Below are positions 16,855-24,318 of a DNA stretch of 64,000 bases, in pieces; the stretch's first letter is position 1, and the number at the start of each line of letters is the position of its first letter. The notes under the pieces were generated by a model. That model was not told the origin of the DNA, made no database searches, and worked only from the letters and a program-made list of their open reading frames with translations. The translations under genes were made by a program, and so were the position numbers. This stretch comes from Streptomyces sp. cg36 (lineage in GTDB: Bacteria; Actinomycetota; Actinomycetes; Streptomycetales; Streptomycetaceae), in contig NZ_CP163520.1 of the NCBI RefSeq assembly GCF_041080675.1, positions 6,787,501 to 6,851,500 on the forward strand. The letters are read 5' to 3'.

Positions 16855-16879
16855 GGATGTGGACCTTAAACAAGACCAC
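16835..16879. promoter_or_regulatory. Candidate MocR operator
   Basis: GTGGTC (16835-16840) and GTGGAC (16859-16864) are direct repeats 24 bp apart. The second forms an inverted repeat with GACCAC (16874-16879). MocR-family regulators typically recognise paired direct repeats with an inverted half-site in the divergent promoter. The left repeat lies inside the 5' end of the regulator gene. Confidence 0.5.
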
Positions 16880-16901
16880 CGCGCTCCCTAACGTCGGCCC
16901 C

Positions 16902-18152
16902 ATGAACGCGACACCACTGCGCGGCGCGGCTCTCGCCGCCCTCGCCTGCATCCTGGTCGGCGGCTCCTTCACGGCCAACAGCGTCCTCGGCGACTACCCG
17001 TACGCGGGCGGCCAGGCGGTGCGCTACGGCCTCGCCTGTCTGCTGCTGCTCCCGCTGCTCGGCCGGGGCGGCGCCGCCCCCTTGCGCCGTCTGGGCCGTG
17101 CCCAGTGGGCCGGGCTCGCGCTGCTCGCCGCCATCGGCATGGTCGGCTTCAACCTGGCGGTGCTGGCCGCCGAGCGCACGGCCGAGCCCGCCGTGCCGGG
17201 GGTGTTCGTCGGGTGCGCGCCGATCGTGGTGGCGGTCCTGGTGCCGCTGCTCGACGGCCGCCGCCCGGCCCGGCCGGTGCTGTACGGGGCGCTGCTGGTG
17301 GCCGCCGGGGCGTTCACCGTGCAGGGGTGGGGCCGCACCGACGCGGCGGGGATCGCCTGGTCGGCGGGCGCGCTCGTCGGCGAGGCCGGATTCGCGGTAC
17401 TGGCGGTGCCGGTGCTGCGGCCCCTGGGCCCCAAGCTCCTGTCCGCGACCGTGTGCGGGGTCGCGGCGGTCGAATCCGCCGTCACCGGTCTCGTACTGGA
17501 CGGCACGGCGGCCGTGCGGTTGCCCGACGCGACCGAGGCGACGGCCCTGATCTGGCAGGCCGCCGTCGTGACCGTGGTCGGATTCGTCTGCTGGTACATG
17601 GGGGTCCAGCGGATCGGCGCCGAGCGCGCCACTCTCTTCTCCGGACTCATCCCCGTCTCGGCGGCGATGACCGCGCCGCTCGTGGGCACCGGCGGTTACG
17701 GCGCGGCACAGGCGGCCGGGAGCGCGCTGGTCGGCGCCGGGGTGGCGCTGGGCGCCGGGGTGCTCGGCCGCCGTCCGGCACGGGGCGGTACGGCGGCGGA
17801 CGCCCCGGCGTCCAGCGCCACCCCGGCGGCCTGTGGTGCGGTGCTCGATGGTGCGGCGGACGGTGGTTCAGCGGCTGGTGTCGAGGATCACGCGCGCGAC
17901 GAGGGCGGGGTCGTCGTTCATGGGGACATGGCCGCAGCCGGGCAGCCGCACCAGTCGCGCCCCGGGAATGATCCGCTTGGCGCGGATGCCCTGGCGGCGC
18001 AGGAGCAGCCGGTCCTTGGCGCCCCAGGCCACGGTCACCGGGAGGGCGGCCACGTCGTCGGTGAAGCGCACGTCGGCCCCGGCGGCGAGGGTCTGGTCGA
18101 AGCCGGGGGCGTCGCGCAGCGCGAGCGTCTCGGCGACGACGGCCTCCGGTGA
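16902..18152 (+). CDS. EamA-family drug/metabolite exporter with unusual antisense C-terminal extension
   Basis: The first 300 or so residues form a ten-helix EamA transporter with two repeats (LAALACILVGGSFTANSVL at the start; a second EamA repeat begins near residue 150). The family normally ends there, at about GVLGRRPARGG. No stop codon occurs in any frame across the gap, and the frame stays open to 18152, adding about 115 polar residues that are simply the antisense of the hydrolase gene. So either the protein really carries this tail or the true stop was lost. Divergent from the MocR regulator, which probably regulates it. Confidence 0.8.
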   Translation: MNATPLRGAALAALACILVGGSFTANSVLGDYPYAGGQAVRYGLACLLLLPLLGRGGAAPLRRLGRAQWAGLALLAAIGMVGFNLAVLAAERTAEPAVPGVFVGCAPIVVAVLVPLLDGRRPARPVLYGALLVAAGAFTVQGWGRTDAAGIAWSAGALVGEAGFAVLAVPVLRPLGPKLLSATVCGVAAVESAVTGLVLDGTAAVRLPDATEATALIWQAAVVTVVGFVCWYMGVQRIGAERATLFSGLIPVSAAMTAPLVGTGGYGAAQAAGSALVGAGVALGAGVLGRRPARGGTAADAPASSATPAACGAVLDGAADGGSAAGVEDHARDEGGVVVHGDMAAAGQPHQSRPGNDPLGADALAAQEQPVLGAPGHGHREGGHVVGEAHVGPGGEGLVEAGGVAQRERLGDDGLR

Positions 18153-18698
18153 ACGGCGCCCGGGGCGCGCGTAGATGGTGCTGGTGAGCGCCGTGCGCCC
18201 GGCGGCGGTCCGGGACAGCCGCTCGATGGCGGGCAGCGGCAGCAGCTTCGCCCCCAGCCGCATGGCGCTCAGCGTGGCGAAGGCGTACCGGCGCTCGCCC
18301 TGGGTCCAGAACCCGGCGGGGGAGAGGGCCGTCACCGACCGGACGAGCTTCTCCCGCCCCAGCTCCAGCGCCAGCAGCCCGCCCAGCGAGTTGCCCGCCA
18401 CGTGCGGCCGTTCGATCCCCAGCGCCTCGCACAGCGCGTGCAGGACCGGCACGACCGTCGCGAGGTCGTAGGCGAAGCCGTCCGGCAGCGCGGGCGATGC
18501 GCCGAATCCGGGCAGGTCGACGGCTATCACGTCGCGTTCGGTGGCCAGGATCTCGAACACCGGGTCCCACGCCTGGAGATGGTGGCCGATCCCGTGCAGC
18601 AGCAGGAGCGGTTCGCCCGCGCCCGCCCGCCGGTAGGCGACGGTGACGGTTCGGCTGCCCCCGGGGGAGCCGATCGTGAAGGAGACCTCTTCGGTCAT
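17868..18698 (-). CDS. Alpha/beta-fold hydrolase
   Basis: A 276-residue hydrolase. Motifs: oxyanion segment LLLLHGIGHH near 32-41, nucleophile elbow GNSLGG (Ser), acid in WGAKDRLL, and catalytic His in GCGHVPM near the C-terminus. A lid region lies between about 140 and 190. The ATG at 18698 matches the family N-terminus. The last 285 bases overlap the read-through extension of the convergent EamA gene. The substrate is unknown; no cofactor or pathway neighbours indicate one. Confidence 0.9.
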   Translation of the reverse strand: MTEEVSFTIGSPGGSRTVTVAYRRAGAGEPLLLLHGIGHHLQAWDPVFEILATERDVIAVDLPGFGASPALPDGFAYDLATVVPVLHALCEALGIERPHVAGNSLGGLLALELGREKLVRSVTALSPAGFWTQGERRYAFATLSAMRLGAKLLPLPAIERLSRTAAGRTALTSTIYARPGRRSPEAVVAETLALRDAPGFDQTLAAGADVRFTDDVAALPVTVAWGAKDRLLLRRQGIRAKRIIPGARLVRLPGCGHVPMNDDPALVARVILDTSR

Positions 18699-18800
18699 GC
18701 TGCTGCTCCCGGTCGTGGACGGACGGCGCCGCGCGAACCGCGGTAGACACCCTGTCAGCAACAATTACCCTTCGGTAGCTTGGAGTTCAAGAGGCGGGTA

Positions 18801-18815
18801 CCGGACACCGTCCGG
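18801..18815. promoter_or_regulatory. Perfect inverted repeat upstream of the ECF sigma gene
   Basis: CCGGAC (18801-18806) and GTCCGG (18810-18815) with a 3-nt spacer lie 70-85 bp upstream of the sigma factor start, in the divergent region shared with the hydrolase gene. Candidate operator; the binder is unknown. Confidence 0.35.
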
Positions 18816-18884
18816 GCCTCGAAGATTCGAACAACGGGGGTTTGTCGCCTGGACAGCGAGTGGCCCGTCGGATGGGATGGAGCG

Positions 18885-19781
18885 GTGACCGCCTCGACCG
18901 CCGCCGACGTCTTCGAAGATCACAGGTCAGTCCTCACGGGCGTGGCCTACCGCATGCTGGGCCGCGTGGCCGACGCCGAGGACGTGGTCCAGGAGTCCTG
19001 GCTGCGCTGGTCGGCACGGGACCGCGAGGGGGTCCGCGACCCCCGCGCGTTCCTGGTGCGGATCACCACGCGGCTCGCTCTCGACCGGCTCAGACAGATA
19101 CAGGCGCGCCGCGAGGCGTATGTGGGGCCCTGGCTGCCCGAGCTCGTCGCGACCGACTTCGGCCCGGTCGTGCCCGACACGGTCGAACAGGCCATGCTGG
19201 CCGACTCGGTCTCCCTCGCCGTGCTGGTCGTCCTGGAGTCGTTGTCACCGCTGGAACGCGCGGTGTTCGTGTTGCGCGAGGCGTTCGGCTTCCCGTTCGC
19301 CGAGATCGCCGCCACGCTCGACCGCACCGAGCCCGCCGTGCGCCAGCTGGCCGGGCGGGCCCGCCGCCATGTCGAGGAGCGCAAGTCCCGCTACGACGTC
19401 GACCCCGTCCAGCGCCGCGACCTCACCGAGCGGTTCATGGCCGCGGCGGGCGGCGGCGACCTGGACTCGATGCTCGCCCTGCTCGCGCCGGACGTACGGT
19501 TCATCGGCGACAGCGGCGGCAAGTCCAAGGCGCCCACCCGGATCATCGAGTCCGCCGACAAGGTCGGGCGCTTCCTGTCCGCGGTGTCGGGCGAGGGCCC
19601 GCCCGGCAGCCACTACAGGGTGACCGAGATCAACGGCGGCCCGGCCGTACTCGTCCTCTACGACGGCAGGCCGGACAGCGTGCTGCAGCTGGACGTCAAG
19701 GACGGACTGATCCAATGCGTCTATGTCGTACGCAACCCGGACAAACTTCTCACCCTCGCCTTTGAGGACGCCATCGACTGA
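18885..19781 (+). CDS. ECF sigma factor with SnoaL-like C-terminal domain (SigJ/ECF41-type)
   Basis: A 298-residue sigma factor. Region 2 (FEDHRSVLTGVAYRMLGRVADAEDVVQESWLRW) and region 4 (LSPLERAVFVLREAFGFPFAEIAATLDRTEPAVRQLAGRARRHV) are followed by a SnoaL/NTF2-like domain from about residue 180 (MAAAGGGDLDSMLALLAPDVRFIGD). This matches ECF41/SigJ sigma factors, where the fused domain replaces a separate anti-sigma factor and modulates activity. The GTG at 18885 is chosen because it begins the usual N-terminus. The carboxymuconolactone decarboxylase or oxidoreductase gene often next to ECF41 is absent. Confidence 0.88.
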   Translation: MTASTAADVFEDHRSVLTGVAYRMLGRVADAEDVVQESWLRWSARDREGVRDPRAFLVRITTRLALDRLRQIQARREAYVGPWLPELVATDFGPVVPDTVEQAMLADSVSLAVLVVLESLSPLERAVFVLREAFGFPFAEIAATLDRTEPAVRQLAGRARRHVEERKSRYDVDPVQRRDLTERFMAAAGGGDLDSMLALLAPDVRFIGDSGGKSKAPTRIIESADKVGRFLSAVSGEGPPGSHYRVTEINGGPAVLVLYDGRPDSVLQLDVKDGLIQCVYVVRNPDKLLTLAFEDAID

Positions 19782-19879
19782 CTCGGCCCGACCCGACGGG
19801 GGCCGTTCCCGGCGGGTCCCGTCCGGGCCGCACTCCGCCCCGGCCCGTCCCTGTGTTCCCCCTGGTCCCAGGGCTCCCG

Positions 19880-19905
19880 CCCCGCGCCGGGCGGCCGGCG
19901 CGGGG
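19880..19905 (+). terminator. Terminator hairpin after the ECF sigma gene
   Basis: CCCCGCGCC (19880-19888) pairs perfectly with GGCGCGGGG (19897-19905) around an 8-nt loop and is followed by ACTTTG. It lies about 100 bp past the sigma factor stop. Confidence 0.6.
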
Positions 19906-19970
19906 ACTTTGCCGCGCCCCGCTCACGGGACCGCGAACGTCTCGTGAACGCTCTGGGCCAGGGGTCGGAT

Positions 19971-19989
19971 TCGTTCCGTAACGGAACGA
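19971..19989. promoter_or_regulatory. 19-bp perfect palindrome upstream of the GntR gene
   Basis: TCGTTCCGT-A-ACGGAACGA, nine-base arms around one central base, ends three bases before a second palindrome. It sits just upstream of the inferred -35, where a repressor or activator dimer (TetR- or GntR-like) could bind. The binder is unknown. Confidence 0.6.
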
Positions 19990-19992
19990 GGA

Positions 19993-20027
19993 TTGGTCTT
20001 GACCAAGGGGGTGTGCCGCCCTATGGT
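19993..20027 (+). promoter_or_regulatory. GntR promoter with dre-like operator over the -35
   Basis: TTGGTC-TT-GACCAA (19993-20006) is a perfect palindrome close to the DasR/GntR-HutC dre site (TGGTCTAGACCA). It overlaps a -35 TTGACC (19999-20004) spaced exactly 17 bp from a -10 TATGGT (20022-20027). The start would be near 20034, giving a leader of about 70 nt. Autoregulation by the downstream GntR protein, or control by DasR, is inferred. Confidence 0.65.
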
Positions 20028-20104
20028 CGCAGAGTTAGTGCAGGAACCTTTAATAAACAAGGGCGCAGAAAAGCCGCCGGGGCACGGCGATTGCGGAGGA
20101 CAGG

Positions 20105-20866
20105 GTGGGGACCACGCAGCTGGAAACGGTGCCGGAGCCGAAGTACTGGCACCTCAAGACCGTGCTGAGCGAGGCGCTCGACTCGGACTTCGCGGTCGGG
20201 GAGATCCTGCCCAACGAGCGCGAGCTCGCGGCCCGCTTCGGCGTCGCCCGGGCCACGCTCCGCCAGGCTCTGGAGCAGCTGGAACTCGAAGGCAGGCTGC
20301 AGCGCCGCCGGGGTGTCGGCACCACCGTCGCCCCGCCGCGCATGGGCGTCTCCGTCGGCGCGGAACAGCACGACTGGCCCGGCACGGCCGGTGACGCGTG
20401 GCAGACCACCGACTGCGGTGTGGCCGCCCCGCCCGTCGCGGTGGCCCGGCTCTTCGACGCCGAGTCGCTCGAAGAGGTGCACACCGTCCGCCGGATCCGC
20501 ACCACCCACGGCCAGCCCGTCGCCGCCGAGCTGCTCTACATCCCGGTCGCCTCCGTGCCGGACCTCAGCGCCATCGACGCGCCCTCGGGACCGGCCCGCG
20601 CGCGCGGTGTGCTGCGCGAGCTCCAGCGCCTGGAGCTGGAGGGCCAGGACCGCGCGGTCGAGCTCGGTTCCGCCCGCGCCGACGACGCCAAGGAGCTCGA
20701 CCGGCTGCCCGGCGCGCCCGTCCTCGTGGTGACCACGCGCTACTTCGCCCTCGGCCGCACCGTCGCGGTCTCGGTGGCGACCTATCGCGCCGACACCTGC
20801 CGCCTCACCTTCGGCGACACGGGCGACCTCCGGATCACCCACGCCGCCGAGCGCCAGGCGTCCTGA
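20105..20866 (+). CDS. GntR/HutC-family regulator with UTRA domain
   Basis: A 253-residue regulator. The winged helix (about 10-75: HLKTVLSEALDSDFAVGEILPNERELAARFGVARATLRQALEQLELEG) is followed by a UTRA effector domain (about 95-245). The family includes DasR and other sugar- or amine-responsive repressors. Start GTG at 20105 with GGAGG six bases upstream. Its promoter holds two palindromes, one of dre type. No transport or catabolic operon is adjacent, so the target may be distal; a ROK regulator gene follows convergently. Confidence 0.92.
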   Translation: MGTTQLETVPEPKYWHLKTVLSEALDSDFAVGEILPNERELAARFGVARATLRQALEQLELEGRLQRRRGVGTTVAPPRMGVSVGAEQHDWPGTAGDAWQTTDCGVAAPPVAVARLFDAESLEEVHTVRRIRTTHGQPVAAELLYIPVASVPDLSAIDAPSGPARARGVLRELQRLELEGQDRAVELGSARADDAKELDRLPGAPVLVVTTRYFALGRTVAVSVATYRADTCRLTFGDTGDLRITHAAERQAS

Positions 20867-20892
20867 CGCCCCACCCCGCGCCCTACGGACAC

Positions 20893-20919
20893 GGCCCGCC
20901 GCTCCCTGAGCAGCGGGCC
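20893..20919. terminator. Terminator hairpin between GntR and ROK genes
   Basis: GGCCCGCCGCT (20893-20903) pairs with AGCAGCGGGCC (20909-20919), one G-T-type mismatch, loop CCCTG. It lies 27 bp past the GntR stop and may act in both directions, as the ROK gene is convergent. Confidence 0.7.
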
Positions 20920-20991
20920 GCCCCTGTCGGCGGCCACAGCCGATCGTGTCCGGCGGCGGGAGCCCATCATCTTGGACTGGCCTGCACCGGA

Positions 20992-21064
20992 CCGGTACGG
21001 ATGCGGGCCCCGCGAGCCGGTACGGATACAGGCCCGTCGGCCCGTACGGATCTGGGCCCCGCCG
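20992..21064. repeat. Three 24-25 bp tandem repeats
   Basis: Three imperfect copies begin at 20992, 21017 and 21041, each starting C(C/G)GTACGGAT and continuing into a GGGCCC-like segment. They lie between the convergent GntR and ROK genes, downstream of the terminator. No coding role is seen. Confidence 0.75.
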
Positions 21065-21137
21065 GGGCGAGGCGTCTCCGTCGCCCCGGCCGGGGACGGT
21101 GGCAGCGGGCAGCGGGCGGTGGCCAGGGGCGATGCCC

Positions 21138-22295
21138 TCAGCGGCGCGCGGTCACCGAGCCCTCGACCGCGAACAACTGCTCCTCCACATGGTCCAGCGC
21201 CAGCCGCAGCGCGCCGGTCGCCACCGCCGCCTCGCCCAGCAGGGACAGGGCCACGCGCGGCGGGCGCAGACAGTAGCGCGCCAGCTCCTGGCGCAGGGGT
21301 TCGAGCACCCCGTCGATCCCGGCCGCCCAGCCACCCACCACGACCAGCTCCGGGTCGAGTGCCAGCACCAGCGCCGCCACGTCGTGCACCAGCCGCTGGA
21401 TGAAGCGCTCGACGGCCTCCTGAGCCCCGATGTCGCCCTGCTTGGCCAGCGCGAACACATCCGCGACCGCCTGCTCGTCCAGCGGGTGCAACGGCTCCTC
21501 GGTCGTCGACAGCAGCTTCTCGGGCGTCACGTCCCGGCCCAGCAGATGCAACGCGCCGATCTCCCCGGCCGCGCCACCGAAGCCGCGGTGCAGCCGGCCG
21601 CCTATCAGCGACCCCGCCCCGGGACTCAGCCCCGCCAGCACGAACACGATGTCGTCCGAGTCCGTCGCCGCACCCTTCCAGTGCTCGGCGACGGCCGCCG
21701 CGTTCGCGTCGTTCTCGACGAGCACGGGGCAGCGGAACGAACGCCGCAGCCGCTCACCGAGCGCCAGCCCCGTCCACTCCGGCAGCGCGGTACCCAGCCG
21801 TACGGTCCCGTCGGCCTCCACTATGCCCGGACTGCCCACACCGACCGCGCGCAGCGAGCTCCGCGCCACCCCGGCCCGCCGCAGCAGATCCGCGACCGTC
21901 GAACGCACCCGCTCCAGCCGCTCGTCCGCCGACGCCGTCTCCGACACCTCGCGCGACCCGGCACCCACGATCCGCCCGTCCAGCCCGGACAGCAGCGCGG
22001 CCACCCGGTGCGGGCCGATCTCGATGCCCAGCAGATGCCCCGCCTCCGCCCGGAACCGGAAACGGCGCGCGGGACGGCCCTGACGGCGCGCCTCGCCCTC
22101 TTCCGGAGCCGACTCGACGACGAGTCCGCCCTCCATGAGCCCCTCGACCACGCCCTCGACCGTCGGCCTGGACAGGCCGGTGATCCGGGTCAGATCGGTC
22201 AGAGTGGGAGATTCCGCCCCACGCAGTGCATGGAGAACCACTGCGGAATTGATCCGCCGCAGCAGAGAGGGATCCCCGCCGGTCAGCCGCCCCAA
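21138..22295 (-). CDS. ROK-family transcriptional regulator
   Basis: A 385-residue NagC/XylR-type ROK protein. The N-terminal HTH (about 10-60: LLRRINSAVVLHALRGAESPTLTDLTRITGLSRPTVEGVVEGL) is followed by an ROK sugar-kinase-like domain with GIEIGPHRVAALL, VENDANAAAVAEH and a GGAAGEIGALHL block. The usual zinc-binding CxCGxxGC motif is absent. The start is TTG at 22295, supported by GGGAGG seven bases upstream. ROK repressors respond to sugars or sugar phosphates; no sugar operon is adjacent. Confidence 0.9.
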   Translation of the reverse strand: MGRLTGGDPSLLRRINSAVVLHALRGAESPTLTDLTRITGLSRPTVEGVVEGLMEGGLVVESAPEEGEARRQGRPARRFRFRAEAGHLLGIEIGPHRVAALLSGLDGRIVGAGSREVSETASADERLERVRSTVADLLRRAGVARSSLRAVGVGSPGIVEADGTVRLGTALPEWTGLALGERLRRSFRCPVLVENDANAAAVAEHWKGAATDSDDIVFVLAGLSPGAGSLIGGRLHRGFGGAAGEIGALHLLGRDVTPEKLLSTTEEPLHPLDEQAVADVFALAKQGDIGAQEAVERFIQRLVHDVAALVLALDPELVVVGGWAAGIDGVLEPLRQELARYCLRPPRVALSLLGEAAVATGALRLALDHVEEQLFAVEGSVTARR

Positions 22296-22383
22296 CGTGT
22301 GTCCTCCCAGCTCGTACGCGTGTCTGCCGGATCGTACTCGCTGGTCAGATATACGGCGAGTGGCGAATGGTCACGGAGACGCA

Positions 22384-23034
22384 TCAGCTCGGAGTCACGA
22401 ATCCGGACTCGTACGCGGCGATCACCGCCTGGGTCCGGTCCCGCGCCCCCAACTTGGCCAGCACGGCGCTGACATGGGTCTTCACCGTCTCCGTCCCGAC
22501 GATCAGCCGGGCGGCGATCTCCGCGTTCGAGAGGCCGCGCGCCATCAGCCGCAGCACCGCGGCTTCACGCTCGGTGAGCGCCGCCCGGTCGAGCGCCGCC
22601 CGCGCGTCCTTGTTGCCGTACTCGGCGGCCAGCGAACGCACCGCCGCCGGGAACAGCAGCGACTCGCCCTCCGCGACGAGCCGCACCGCGTGCACGATCT
22701 CCGCGGGCCGGGCCCGCTTCAGCAGAAACCCGTCGGCCCCCGCCCGCAGCGCCTCATAGACGTACTCGTCGTTCTCGAACGTCGTCACCACCAAGATCTT
22801 CGGTGGCTCCGGCACCGTCCGCAGCACCGCCCGGGTCGCCTCTATCCCGTCGAGCAACGGCATCCGCACATCCATCGCCACCACATCGGGGCGCAACTGG
22901 CGGACCAGCGGGATCACGGCCGCGCCATCCGCGGCCTCACCCACCACCTCGATGTCGGGCTGGGCCTCCAGCACAGCACGCAGACCCGCACGGACCAGGG
23001 GTTCGTCGTCGACGAGAAGAACGGTAACCGGCAC
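22384..23034 (-). CDS. NarL/FixJ-type response regulator
   Basis: A 216-residue two-component response regulator. The receiver domain has the acidic pair DD at 9-10, phospho-acceptor D55 in VVAMDVRMPL, and K in LLKRARP. The LuxR-type HTH is at about 150-205 (LTEREAAVLRLMARGLSNAEIAARLIVGTETVKTHVSAVLAKL). GTG start at 23034, four bases after the kinase stop codon. Partner of the upstream histidine kinase; the pair is divergent from an ABC exporter and probably regulates it. Confidence 0.94.
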   Translation of the reverse strand: MPVTVLLVDDEPLVRAGLRAVLEAQPDIEVVGEAADGAAVIPLVRQLRPDVVAMDVRMPLLDGIEATRAVLRTVPEPPKILVVTTFENDEYVYEALRAGADGFLLKRARPAEIVHAVRLVAEGESLLFPAAVRSLAAEYGNKDARAALDRAALTEREAAVLRLMARGLSNAEIAARLIVGTETVKTHVSAVLAKLGARDRTQAVIAAYESGFVTPS

Positions 23035-23038
23035 CCGG

Positions 23039-24211
23039 TCAGCGTAGGCCGTCCAGCGGCAGCCGGACGCGCACCCTCCATTCCCCCTTGTCCGGCCCCG
23101 ACCGTGCTTCGCCGCCCAGCAGCGCCGCCCGCTCCCGTATGCCGCGCAGCCCACTGCCGCCCCGCACCTCGGGTATGGAGTCCGCCAGCGGATTCGTCAC
23201 ATCGAGCTCCAGTCGCTCACCCAGCACGGCCAGCCGCACCCGCACCGGAACCGGTCCCGAGTGCCGCAACACATTCGTCAGTGCCTCCTGAAGGATTCGA
23301 TACCCCTCGCGCGAGACCGGCCCGGGCACCAGCTCCAGCGGCCCGTTCAGCTCCGCGTTCACCTGGGCGCCGGAGGCCCGCGCGGACTCCAGCAGCCGGT
23401 CCGCCTCGGCCAGTGTCGGCCGCTGACCCACCTGCTCGCCGCTCTCGCGCAGAACCAGCAGCACCCGCTCCAGGTCGTCCAGCGCAGCCCGGCCCGTCTC
23501 CTCGATCGCCGCCAGCGCCCGCTCGGTGAACGCCGGGTCACCCGCGGCCCGGGCCGCGCCCGCCTGGACCACGGCCACGGTCAGCGCGTGCCCGATCGAA
23601 TCGTGGATCTCGCGGGCGATCCGATTGCGCTCCAGCAGTTGCTCGGTCCGCGCCTCCAGCGCCGTCAGCCGCTCTTCCCTGGACGGGCCGAGCAGCTTGC
23701 GCGCGAGAACGGCGTCCAGAGCCCCGAGAGCCGCCACGCACCCCAGTGAGGTGAGCACCGGTATCGGGACGAGCAGCCACCACCACCAGTGCGGCGCCGC
23801 ATCGCGCAGAACCGGTATCTCGTCCGACGCCCGACCCAAAGGCCCGGCTATCAAGTCGTACACGGCCATGGACGGCCACACCGCCGCGCTGATGGCGACC
23901 AGCGACAGCGCCAGCCGGATCTCCAGCCACACCACCGTGCGCCAGCGATCTCCCCAACTGGCGGAGGACGCCGCCGATACGGTCACGTCGTGCCTTCCGC
24001 GCTCCGCGGGCACCACCAGCAACTGCGCCTGCACGCCCTCGGCCAGCCGCACCGCCGGCACCAGACCTATCGCCAGCAGCGCCATGAACGGGACGTACGG
24101 TTTTTCCGGGGCGATGAACAGCCAAATGCCGTACACGGCGGAGGGGATGCACATGTGCAGCCATCGCGTGTACGTCACGGAGCGGCCCAGCGGGCGGAGA
24201 AATCGCGGCAT
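23039..24211 (-). CDS. Membrane sensor histidine kinase (HPK7/NarX-like)
   Basis: A 390-residue kinase. Several hydrophobic helices occupy about 15-55 and 90-170. The HisKA_3 dimerisation helix holds H203 in REIHDSIGHALTV, and a HATPase domain occupies about 300-385 (LQEALTNVLRHSG, GGSGLRGIRERAALLGG). It phosphorylates the NarL-type regulator encoded directly downstream. The neighbouring divergent ABC ATPase/permease genes recall antibiotic- or envelope-stress-sensing modules. The signal is unknown; the sensor part lies within the membrane. Confidence 0.93.
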   Translation of the reverse strand: MPRFLRPLGRSVTYTRWLHMCIPSAVYGIWLFIAPEKPYVPFMALLAIGLVPAVRLAEGVQAQLLVVPAERGRHDVTVSAASSASWGDRWRTVVWLEIRLALSLVAISAAVWPSMAVYDLIAGPLGRASDEIPVLRDAAPHWWWWLLVPIPVLTSLGCVAALGALDAVLARKLLGPSREERLTALEARTEQLLERNRIAREIHDSIGHALTVAVVQAGAARAAGDPAFTERALAAIEETGRAALDDLERVLLVLRESGEQVGQRPTLAEADRLLESARASGAQVNAELNGPLELVPGPVSREGYRILQEALTNVLRHSGPVPVRVRLAVLGERLELDVTNPLADSIPEVRGGSGLRGIRERAALLGGEARSGPDKGEWRVRVRLPLDGLR

Positions 24212-24318
24212 GTCGTCATCGTGCCAGCGCCCAGATCTGGGCGGCTCCCCCGCACGGGGGAGATGATCCCCTCGCTCGGGGGAGGCCCAGGACCTGGCAC
24301 GACGGCGAATGTTGAGGC

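Noticed and set aside
16846..16855. ATGACGTCAT palindrome at the MocR gene start
   Set aside because: It coincides with the start codon of the regulator and nothing supports it as an operator; the GTGGTC set nearby is better.
20023..20104. ATG at 20023 as a start for a longer GntR or a leader peptide
   Set aside because: It is in a different frame from the GntR gene and no distinct peptide is supported; GTG 20105 has an ideal GGAGG.
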